Positions 1 through 5,024 of a stretch of 5,047 bases of DNA are shown here, piece by piece (within the stretch, counting starts at the first letter, position 1; the number at the start of each line of letters is the position of its first letter). The translations under genes and the position numbers were made by a program. The notes beneath the pieces were generated by a model. That model was not told the origin of the DNA, did not search any database, and saw only the letters and a program-made list of their open reading frames with translations. The stretch spans positions 1-5,047 of the forward strand of contig DATJXG010000023.1 of NCBI GenBank assembly GCA_035500455.1, given 5' to 3'. This stretch comes from DATJXG01 sp035500455 (GTDB taxonomy: Bacteria; Acidobacteriota; Terriglobia; Terriglobales; Acidobacteriaceae).

Positions 1-2
1 CA

Positions 3-38
3 CGCCTACTACAACGTACCTATAGGCAGGTGATGTGA
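3..38 (+). CDS. Possible 3' end of an upstream gene (partial, perhaps an ECF sigma factor)
   Basis: The frame beginning at position 3 reads RLLQRTYRQVM and stops at TGA 36-38. That stop shares its A with the ATG of the next gene (TGATG), a classic translational-coupling overlap. A basic, helical C-terminus directly before a membrane zf-HC2 protein would fit an ECF sigma factor, because sigma and anti-sigma genes are usually adjacent in this order. Eleven residues are far too few to assign a family. A second frame, ending at TGA 31-33 (HAYYNVPIGR), is equally open, so even the reading frame is uncertain. Confidence 0.3.
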   Translation, partial: RLLQRTYRQVM

Positions 39-772
39 TGCCAGGAGAAAGCACAAACCGGATGCAGTGCTCGGAATTCGATGCCCTGCTGAGTGACGTC
101 CTGGACGGCACACTGAGTGGGCCGCAACTGGAGGCATTCCATGCCCACGCCCGCATCTGCGCGGCCTGCGGGCCGCTGCTGGCGGATGCTCAGGCAGGTC
201 TGCAGTGGATGAAGTCGCTGCCCGAGGTTGAGCCTCCCGTCAACCTAGTGCACAACATCCTGGCGGCGACTACGGGGCGTGAAGCGTCAACCGCCCCTGC
301 GCAACCGGCTCGGGCCGCCTCCTGGAAAGACGCCCTGGCGGGATGGCTGCGGCCGGTATTTGCCGTGATCCGGCAGCCGCGCTTCGCCATGTCGTTCAGC
401 ATGGTGTTCTTCTCGCTCTCCGTCACCATGAGCCTGGCAGGCGTGCGAATGAGCGACCTTCGCCAGCTCGACCTGCGCCCCAGCGCCGTCCGGCGCGCCT
501 ACTACACCACCTCGGGCAAGGTGGTGAAGTACTACGAAAACATCCGCTTCGTTTACGAGGTGGAATCGCGGGTGCGCGAATTTCGGCGCGCCACCACCCC
601 CGCGGAACCTGGACCTGTAGAAAAGGAAAAGAAGCCGAAAAATAACGATACCAGTGGACAACCCGATCAGAAACAGCAACGCAACTACAGTCAGGAAAAC
701 AACCAGCCCGTGCTGGCCTGTCTTCCTGAGCCGCCTGTCGCGACGGTGAACGGCCACAGGAGGTTCTCATGA
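38..772 (+). CDS. Membrane anti-sigma factor-like protein with zf-HC2 zinc finger
   Basis: The 244-residue product probably binds and restrains an ECF sigma factor at the inner membrane face. Numbering from the GTG at 35, the N-terminus carries the ZAS/zf-HC2 pattern: Cys12, then His38-x3-Cys42-x2-Cys45. A Pro/Ala-rich linker (about 80-95) leads to one hydrophobic segment (about 117-137). Residues 150-186 form a charged, Tyr/Arg-rich stretch (KVVKYYENIRFVYEVESRV) likely to be helical or coiled and extracytoplasmic. Residues 188-245 are a Lys/Gln/Asn/Pro-rich, probably disordered tail. I chose ATG 38 because AGGTGAT at 28-34 places AGG seven bases upstream and the upstream stop overlaps it; GTG 35 or ATG 62 are alternatives. 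The stop TGA 770-772 overlaps the next ATG. The zinc-finger call is firm; the partner sigma factor is inferred and would lie outside the window. Confidence 0.8.
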   Translation: MPGESTNRMQCSEFDALLSDVLDGTLSGPQLEAFHAHARICAACGPLLADAQAGLQWMKSLPEVEPPVNLVHNILAATTGREASTAPAQPARAASWKDALAGWLRPVFAVIRQPRFAMSFSMVFFSLSVTMSLAGVRMSDLRQLDLRPSAVRRAYYTTSGKVVKYYENIRFVYEVESRVREFRRATTPAEPGPVEKEKKPKNNDTSGQPDQKQQRNYSQENNQPVLACLPEPPVATVNGHRRFS

Positions 773-1728
773 ACTGCGCTAACCATCCCGATATTGCCAA
801 TACCGCTTACTGCCGCACTTGCGGAAAACCGCTGTGCGCCACCTGCTCACGTTCCGTTCAAGGCGTGATTTACTGCGAAACCTGCCTCGCCCAGCGCCTG
901 GGCGCGGTGCCGCCGGGAGTCGCTCCCGGGGTTATGCCTTCAGGCGTGCCTGCGGGCGCGGTGCCGGTGGGAAGTGTGGGCCCGAATCCCGCCCTGGCCG
1001 GCATTCTGGCTGGATTCTTCCCCTTCGGCGTGGGCGCCGTCTATACCGGCCAATACGCCAAGGGCCTGGTGCACCTGGGGGCCGCCGTTTTCCTAATCGC
1101 TATTATGGGCTCTGATTCGCCCTGGTACGTGATCACTGCCGCGGCCATCGCCGCCGGCTTTTTCTACGTGTACCAGATCATCGACTCGGTCCGTTCCGCC
1201 CATGCCTTGCAACTCGGCCAGCCCGCTCCCGATCCCTTTGGAATCGCCCGCACCTTCGGCGCCGGGGAACAACCCAGCAAAAGCAACGTACCTATCGGGG
1301 CGGTCGTACTGATTGCTCTGGGCTTGCTCTTTCTGCTGCACACCATGGATGTGTGGTTCCTTGATTTCCGTTACCTGTGGCCTACCATCCTGATTGCCAT
1401 CGGCCTCTGGCTCTTCGCCAAAAGATGGGGATTGGCCGGTCCGGCGACAGCCGCCTGCCAGTGCCCGCGTTGCCGCGCCAACTGCCTGATGGGTCCGGCC
1501 ATCCTGGTGACTCTGGGTGTGCTTTTCCTCATCGATCACATCGTGTCCTTTGGACACACCTGGCCGGCGCTGTTGATCGTTATCGGATTGCTCAAGGTTT
1601 ACCAGGGGAACGCCCCCACCACTGGACACCGGGAATTACTGCCGCCGGCCGCTGCGCCACCGCCGCCCAGCCAGGTTCCACCGCCACCGCCGGCCCAGCA
1701 GTCTCCCACTGAGGTGCAAAATGGCTAG
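769..1728 (+). CDS. B-box-type zinc finger membrane protein with TM2-like segment and two LiaI/LiaF-type hairpins
   Basis: This 319-residue protein has a cytoplasmic zinc module followed by several membrane segments. Eight ligands form a B-box-like cross-brace: Cys3-x2-His6, Cys15-x2-Cys18, Cys23-x2-Cys26, Cys36-x2-Cys39. A Gly/Pro/Val-rich linker (47-72) follows. Residues 73-142 resemble TM2-domain proteins, with hydrophobic helices around a VYTGQYAKG motif. Residues 174-222 form a LiaI/LiaF (DUF5668-like) hairpin ending in the typical LWPTILIAIGLWL pattern. A second copy spans 242-277 (MGPAILVTLGVLFL to WPALLIVIGLLK). Between them lies a small cysteine cluster, Cys230-x-Cys232-x2-Cys235-x3-Cys239, which may bind a second metal. 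The tail (291-312) is proline-rich. AGGAGG at 758-763 lies five bases before the ATG, which overlaps the previous stop, so translation should be coupled. The function is unknown; a role in membrane stress signalling is inferred from domains and neighbours. Confidence 0.82.
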   Translation: MNCANHPDIANTAYCRTCGKPLCATCSRSVQGVIYCETCLAQRLGAVPPGVAPGVMPSGVPAGAVPVGSVGPNPALAGILAGFFPFGVGAVYTGQYAKGLVHLGAAVFLIAIMGSDSPWYVITAAAIAAGFFYVYQIIDSVRSAHALQLGQPAPDPFGIARTFGAGEQPSKSNVPIGAVVLIALGLLFLLHTMDVWFLDFRYLWPTILIAIGLWLFAKRWGLAGPATAACQCPRCRANCLMGPAILVTLGVLFLIDHIVSFGHTWPALLIVIGLLKVYQGNAPTTGHRELLPPAAAPPPPSQVPPPPPAQQSPTEVQNG

Positions 1729-3199
1729 CACAGCTCCGCCTCCCATTCAGCCGCCGCCGGTCCCACCGCCGTCCTACCGCTATCGCTCCATTAGCGGGCC
1801 GCTGGTGTTGATCACGATCGGCGTAATTTTTCTGCTGGGCACCCTGAGAATCGTGCATCTGCACAGCATCCTGATTTGGTTTGCTCAGTATTGGCCGGTC
1901 CTGTTGATTCTTTGGGGCGTGCTCAAGCTCATCGACCACTACAACGCCCAGCGCGCCGGCGTGCGTTCCCCCGGCATTGGTGGAGGCGGCATCTTCCTGC
2001 TCATCATGCTGGTGCTCTTCGGGCTCACCGCCACCAACCTTTCCCGCGTCAACTGGAAGGGACTGGGGGACCACATTGATCTGGGGGGAGAAGACTTCCC
2101 CTTCTTCGGCAATAACTACAGCTTCGACGATCAACTCGAACAGGACTTTCCCGCCGGCGCCAGCCTGCACGTAGTCAACGACCGGGGCGCGGTAAGCATC
2201 AACGCGTCGGACGATCAGAAGATCAAGATTCAGATCCACAAGCGCATCCGCGCCGATAACGAGGAAGAAGCCGGCAAGTGGAATACCGGCACGCGCCCGC
2301 AGATCACAGTCAGCGGAAACACGGTGACGGTGAACGCCAACGTCGAGGGCGCCGGCGATCACAGCGTGTCCAGCGATCTCACCATCTCGATTCCCCGCAA
2401 AGCTGCGGTGACCGTGACCTCGCGCCGTGGCGACGTCAGCATTCTCGGGCGCGATGGCGATGTCGATATCTCCAATCAGAAGGGAGACATCAGTGTCTCC
2501 GATATCAAAGGCAAGGCGACGCTCAGCCTGGAAGGCAGCTCGGGGCGCATTTCCCAGGTAAGCGATGATGTCTCCATCCAGGGACGCGTCAACGATATTT
2601 CTATCGAGGACGTTCAGGGCGCCGCGCACTTGACCGGCGAGTTCATGGAAAACGTAAAGCTCTCCAAGATCGCCAAGGGCGTAACTTTCAAGTCTTCCCG
2701 CACCGATATGGAGATGTCCCGGCTCGACGGCGAACTCGAACTCGACTCCGGCGACCTGCGCGCCAACAATCTGGCAGGGCCGCTGCGCCTGCTGACTCGC
2801 GAGAAAGACATCAACCTTGAGGACGTGGCCGGAGATGTCCGGCTGGAAGATTCCAACGGCGCCGTGGAACTGCAGCTCAACAAAATGGGCAGCGTGCAGA
2901 TCGAGAATCGCAATGCCGATGTACGCCTCTCCTTGCCGGAGAAAGCGTCGTTCCAGCTCGACGCCCGCGCCCGCGAAGGCGACATCGAAACCGATTTCGA
3001 CCAGCTTAAAGTAGAGAATTCCAATAATCAGGCGGTAGCTACAGGCTCCGTGGGCTCTGCCGGACCGCACATCGTAATTAACAATGAGCACGGCACCATT
3101 GAGATTCGCAAGCATTCGCCCATGGTGGCGCCGCCAAACCCACCTCGGCCTCCATCTCCGCCGGAGCCGCATCCGGCTCCGCATGTCACCGACAACTAG
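1721..3199 (+). CDS. LiaI-type membrane anchor fused to DUF4097 beta-helix-like domain
   Basis: The 492-residue product starts with a proline-rich segment (6-18), then a LiaI/DUF5668-like hairpin (26-72, with ISGPLVLITIGVIFLLG and YWPVLLILWGVLKLI). A further membrane helix follows at 89-106. Residues about 135-465 are a long series of short strands with regularly spaced Gly, Asp, Asn, Ser and Val/Ile (for example GDVSI, GDVDI, GDISV, NDISIED, GDVRLED, GDIET). This is typical of DUF4097 domains, thought to fold as a right-handed beta-helix, and it probably faces the periplasm. A proline-rich tail (469-488) ends the protein. ATG 1721 overlaps the previous gene by 8 nt and is preceded by GAGGTG at 1711-1716. 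DUF4097 occurs in LiaG and YvlB of Bacillus envelope-stress loci. The family call is firm; the ligand and exact role are unknown. Confidence 0.85.
   Translation: MASTAPPPIQPPPVPPPSYRYRSISGPLVLITIGVIFLLGTLRIVHLHSILIWFAQYWPVLLILWGVLKLIDHYNAQRAGVRSPGIGGGGIFLLIMLVLFGLTATNLSRVNWKGLGDHIDLGGEDFPFFGNNYSFDDQLEQDFPAGASLHVVNDRGAVSINASDDQKIKIQIHKRIRADNEEEAGKWNTGTRPQITVSGNTVTVNANVEGAGDHSVSSDLTISIPRKAAVTVTSRRGDVSILGRDGDVDISNQKGDISVSDIKGKATLSLEGSSGRISQVSDDVSIQGRVNDISIEDVQGAAHLTGEFMENVKLSKIAKGVTFKSSRTDMEMSRLDGELELDSGDLRANNLAGPLRLLTREKDINLEDVAGDVRLEDSNGAVELQLNKMGSVQIENRNADVRLSLPEKASFQLDARAREGDIETDFDQLKVENSNNQAVATGSVGSAGPHIVINNEHGTIEIRKHSPMVAPPNPPRPPSPPEPHPAPHVTDN
3162..3181 (+). repeat. Perfect 8-bp inverted repeat at the end of the DUF4097 gene
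   Basis: CGGAGCCG (3162-3169), loop CATC, CGGCTCCG (3174-3181) can form a very stable GC hairpin 15 bases before the stop codon. There is no T-tract after it, so it is not a standard intrinsic terminator. It may simply reflect proline codon use in the PPEPHPAP tail, or it may protect the 3' end of the operon mRNA. Confidence 0.4.
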
Positions 3200-3499
3200 C
3201 GTTTCGGTGGGAGGTGTTCTTGGCGCCGCGGGCGGGCGGCTCCGTCGGTTTGGTTTCTTCGCCTTCTTCGTTCTTTGCGGTGCCTACGGCGGCATCGGCG
3301 GGCAAAGTCGTTTGTCCACAGCCGCTTCCAAATCGGGACTCCAGGCCGCACGCGCGGTGCCGCTGCCCCTCGATGCCTGCGACTTTTCCACCTCCCTGGT
3401 CATCAAATGTTAATGTTAGGATAGAGAACCGCGGAGTCATTCCGCCAAGTGGAACGCCGCTCCCGGCTTGGCCGCGGGCGGCGATGGGAGAACATAACG
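3200..3499. other. Non-coding spacer between the membrane operon and thioredoxin gene
   Basis: I see no convincing gene here. A weak stem GCCGC/GCGGC (3225-3240), followed by the T-rich stretch TTTGGTTTCTTCG, may help end operon transcription, but it is short and has a GC-rich gap before the T residues. Short open frames exist on both strands but have no ribosome binding site or recognisable motif. The last 75 bases form a structured leader for the thioredoxin gene: two overlapping inverted repeats, GCGGA/TCCGC (3431-3445) and GCCAAG/CTTGGC (3444-3472). Confidence 0.6.
3414..3422 (+). promoter_or_regulatory. Possible extended -10 promoter for the thioredoxin gene
   Basis: TGTTAGGAT matches an extended -10 element (TGn followed by TAGGAT, four of six consensus bases) in an AT-rich patch inside GC-rich DNA. 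No convincing -35 is present at the right distance, which is tolerated for extended -10 promoters. Transcription would begin near 3429 and give a leader of about 70 nt. The evidence is sequence pattern only. Confidence 0.3.
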
Positions 3500-3832
3500 A
3501 TGGCAAGCGATGCAATTTTTGAGGTAACCGACACCAACTTCGACCAGGACGTGTTGAAGGCGGAGCAGCCGGTTCTGGTGGATTTCTGGGCAACCTGGTG
3601 CGGCCCCTGCCGCGCTATCGCTCCCATCGTGGACGAAGTCGCCCAGCAGTATCAGGGCAAAGTGAAAGTCGGCAAAATGGACGTGGACCGCAACAGCGCC
3701 ACCCCAATGCGCTACGGCGTGCGCGGCATTCCCACATTACTGGTTTTCAAAGGCGGCCAAGTGAAGGAGCAGATCGTAGGCTACGTGGCCAAAGAAACCA
3801 TTCTCAAGGCGCTGGACAAGCACATCGGGTAA
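3500..3832 (+). CDS. trxA: Thioredoxin
   Basis: This 110-residue cytoplasmic protein is a classical thioredoxin that reduces protein disulfides and is recharged by thioredoxin reductase and NADPH. The active site WCGPC is at residues 33-37 (Cys34 and Cys37). The buried Asp28 and Lys59 match Asp26 and Lys57 of the E. coli protein, and the cis-proline loop GIPT has Pro78. Length and motif spacing are those of the family, with no extra domain or signal peptide. I start at ATG 3500 because GGGAG (3486-3490) lies nine bases upstream. The in-frame ATG at 3449 would add 17 Arg-rich residues foreign to the family and would place the ribosome site inside the gene. The gene appears to be transcribed alone, with its own leader and a likely terminator downstream. 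Confidence 0.96.
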   Translation: MASDAIFEVTDTNFDQDVLKAEQPVLVDFWATWCGPCRAIAPIVDEVAQQYQGKVKVGKMDVDRNSATPMRYGVRGIPTLLVFKGGQVKEQIVGYVAKETILKALDKHIG

Positions 3833-3854
3833 GCTTTCAGCTCTCAGCTATCAG
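3833..3854 (+). repeat. Heptad repeat directly after the trxA stop codon
   Basis: Starting on the base after the TAA, the sequence contains TCAGCTC, TCAGCTA and TCAG in tandem (3837-3854). Its first 13 bases, GCTTTCAGCTCTC (3833-3845), reappear in inverted form at 4180-4192 with one mismatch. Repeats of this kind are, to my recollection, frequent beside acidobacterial stop codons; their function is unknown. Confidence 0.55.
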
Positions 3855-3866
3855 TGGTCATCAAAG

Positions 3867-3899
3867 AGCGCCCGGCGCTGCCGGCCGCGCTGTTTCTCT
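3867..3899 (+). terminator. Probable intrinsic terminator of trxA
   Basis: AGCGC-CCGGC (3867-3876), loop GCT, GCCGG (3880-3884), a two-base CC bulge and GCGCT (3887-3891) form a ten-pair GC-rich hairpin. It is followed by GTTTCTCT, a short T-rich run. It sits 35 bases past the trxA stop. The bulge and the interrupted T-tract make it less than ideal. Confidence 0.5.
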
Positions 3900-3929
3900 G
3901 CTCATTCCTCTTCATTTGCTAAAGTCATT

Positions 3930-3964
3930 CCACATTGTCATGCCCCATTCGCCCACATTGTCAT
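3930..3964 (+). repeat. 12-bp direct repeat CCACATTGTCAT
   Basis: CCACATTGTCAT occurs at 3930-3941 and again at 3953-3964, with starts 23 bases apart. The second copy runs into the REP-like hairpin. A related GTCATTCC occurs at 3924-3931, so the area looks like a partly duplicated repeat arm. Confidence 0.6.
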
Positions 3965-3986
3965 TCCGAGCGAAGCGAGGAATCTT
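3960..3986 (+). repeat. REP-like palindromic intergenic repeat
   Basis: ATTCC (3963-3967) and GGAAT (3979-3983) flank the core GAGCGAAGCGA. The core can pair as two sheared G-A mismatches around GC/GC closed by a GAA triloop; its centre GCGAAGC (3970-3976) is the well-known very stable DNA mini-hairpin. The overall sequence matches, from memory, a repeat dispersed through many acidobacterial and environmental genomes. Only one full copy is visible here. Confidence 0.65.
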
Positions 3987-4104
3987 CTCCCCGGACGTGG
4001 GTGTCGTTCAGAACTTCAAAGCGACAGCCGGATCCACGAGGATGAGCGCCGATCAAAAGCAGTAAATCAAGGACAAGAAACTAAGACAAGAAGGCTGACA
4101 ACAG

Positions 4105-4124
4105 AAGCCTAAAAAAGAAGGCTT
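4105..4124 (-). repeat. Inverted repeat AAGCCT/AGGCTT with A-rich loop
   Basis: AAGCCT (4105-4110) and AGGCTT (4119-4124) flank AAAAAAGA. Read on the minus strand, it lies downstream of lexA and has its T-run in the loop rather than after the stem, so it is a poor intrinsic terminator. Nearby GACAAGAA and AGAAGGCT motifs recur between 4070 and 4124, showing local duplication. Confidence 0.35.
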
Positions 4125-4125
4125 G

Positions 4126-4141
4126 TCCGCGTAAATCCGTG
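4126..4141. repeat. Possible degenerate copy of a TCCGCGTAAATCCG-type intergenic repeat
   Basis: TCCGCGTAAATCCGTG contains two TCCG units ten bases apart and resembles short intergenic sequences of the form TCCGCGTnAATCCGnGG that I recall from several bacterial phyla. With a single copy and no search, this is tentative. Confidence 0.25.
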
Positions 4142-4179
4142 CCCTTGAAGTTGTGGCCGAACACTGAAAGCGGACGGCG

Positions 4180-4192
4180 GAGAGCTGACAGC
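4180..4192 (-). repeat. Inverted partner of the repeat after trxA, beside the lexA stop
   Basis: GAGAGCTGACAGC is the reverse complement of 3833-3845 with 12 of 13 bases matching, and it lies eight bases from the lexA stop codon. CTGAAAGC at 4164-4171 is also the exact reverse complement of 3833-3840. Together the repeats bracket the whole convergent spacer. Confidence 0.55.
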
Positions 4193-4199
4193 TGCTACT

Positions 4200-4820
4200 T
4201 CAATACTTCCTCAACACCCCAATCACCCTTCCCTGGATCTGCACCGCGGCCGCCGGCACAATGATCGGCTTCATGTTCATATTCGAGGGCTGCAGCCGGA
4301 TGGTGTCGCCCTCGCGATAGAGCCGCTTCAGAGTCGCGTCGGCCTCATCCACCAGCGCCACCACGATCTCGCCGTTGTGTGCCGTCTTCGTCTTCTCCAC
4401 TAGCACGTAGTCGCCGTCCAGGATGTGCTCATCCTGCATGGAGTCGCCGCGCACTTCCAGCACGAACACCTCCTTGGAGCGCACGAAATCCGCCAGCGAG
4501 ATGGTCTCCGGGTTTTCCATCGCCTCGATCGGCTGGCCGGCCGCGATGCGCCCCATCAGCGGCAGCACCATGGTGGTGTTCACAGACATGGCCTGCTTCA
4601 GCCGCCCCTTAGGCGGCAGCAGGTCGATCGAGCGGCTGCGATTGTAATCGCGCGTAAGCAACCCCTTCTTTTCCAGGTTGGTGATGTGCTTGTGGACGGT
4701 AGCCAGGGAATTCAGCCCCAGGCCCTGCCCGATTTCATCGAACGAGGGCGAATAACCGTTCTTCTGCACAAACTCCGAAATGAAGTCGTAAACCTGCCGT
4801 TGCCGCCGTGTAATCGCCAT
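4200..4820 (-). CDS. lexA: LexA repressor, SOS-response regulator
   Basis: This 206-residue protein represses DNA-damage genes until RecA filaments trigger its self-cleavage. The N-terminal winged helix-turn-helix covers about residues 1-66, with SPSFDEIGQGLGLNSLATVH as helix-turn-helix and recognition helix; its ATVHKH pattern recalls the STVHGH of Gram-positive LexA. The cleavage site is Ala94-Gly95 in GRIAAG. The S24 peptidase dyad is Ser127 (RGDSM) and Lys165 (TLKRL), with the family's usual spacing. Length is normal. I chose ATG 4820 (MAITRRQRQVYDF) over ATG 4841, which lies between the -35 and -10 elements of the promoter and would add seven foreign residues. There is no Shine-Dalgarno sequence before either start. 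The gene converges on trxA. It is probably autoregulated. Confidence 0.96.
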   Translation of the reverse strand: MAITRRQRQVYDFISEFVQKNGYSPSFDEIGQGLGLNSLATVHKHITNLEKKGLLTRDYNRSRSIDLLPPKGRLKQAMSVNTTMVLPLMGRIAAGQPIEAMENPETISLADFVRSKEVFVLEVRGDSMQDEHILDGDYVLVEKTKTAHNGEIVVALVDEADATLKRLYREGDTIRLQPSNMNMKPIIVPAAAVQIQGRVIGVLRKY

Positions 4821-4826
4821 GAGACA

Positions 4827-4854
4827 ATTGTAGGCGAACATTAAGCGAAGTCAA
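4827..4854 (-). promoter_or_regulatory. Sigma70-type promoter of lexA
   Basis: On the minus strand, TTGACT (4854-4849) and TACAAT (4832-4827) each match five of six consensus bases and are 16 bases apart. The expected start of transcription, seven bases past the -10, is 4820, the A of the lexA ATG, implying a leaderless or nearly leaderless mRNA. Confidence 0.7.
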
Positions 4855-4859
4855 GACTT
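4835..4859 (-). promoter_or_regulatory. Candidate LexA operator within the lexA promoter
   Basis: Two patterns lie over the promoter on the minus strand. A direct repeat, CTTCG (4850-4846) and GTTCG (4839-4835), has an 11-base period and fits the alphaproteobacterial GTTC-N7-GTTC box with one mismatch. A palindrome, AAGTC-TT-GACTT (4859-4848), covers the -35. Either would block RNA polymerase if bound. Which one, if either, LexA uses is not known to me. Confidence 0.35.
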
Positions 4860-5024
4860 TCGTGCAAACACTCATAGTCAACGCCCGCGAGTTGTTGGAG
4901 TGGATTGTCCCGGTATTGCGACGCTGAAGTACAGATGCGCGCGGGGCCCGAATAACCGCCGCCTCTCGCGTGCGCAATCCGCACCGCTGTGGCAGAGTAG
5001 AGAATCTATCATCTATCTACCGCG

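Noticed and set aside
3287..3403. Minus-strand 39-codon frame (MTREVEKSQ...) beginning at ATG 3403
   Set aside because: No Shine-Dalgarno sequence and no recognised motif; too short to support without conservation data.
3183..3413. Plus-strand frame of 76 codons (from ATG 3183) after the DUF4097 gene with one hydrophobic stretch
   Set aside because: It starts inside the DUF4097 gene without a ribosome binding site and is Gly/Arg/Ala-rich, as expected from chance reading of GC-rich DNA.
3449..3499. Upstream in-frame start for thioredoxin
   Set aside because: The extra 17 residues are Arg-rich and not part of the thioredoxin fold, and the GGGAG ribosome site fits ATG 3500.
3186..3593. Minus-strand open frame of 135 codons across the trxA start and the spacer
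   Set aside because: It runs antisense to the trxA start, has no ribosome binding site and shows no family motif. Its plausible-looking Lys/Glu-rich end is probably a by-product of the T-rich tract on the other strand.
3833..4199. CRISPR array or tRNA in the convergent spacer
   Set aside because: The repeats are short, uneven in spacing and unlike CRISPR units, and no cloverleaf with a T-arm motif could be traced.
4821..4841. Upstream in-frame start for LexA at 4841
   Set aside because: It lies within the promoter spacer, so an mRNA from this promoter would not include it; LexA proteins typically start close to the helix-turn-helix, as ATG 4820 gives.
4936..4976. Short inverted repeat TGCGC/GCGCA upstream of lexA
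   Set aside because: Five pairs with a loop of about 30 bases in GC-rich DNA is expected by chance, and it lies far from the promoter elements.
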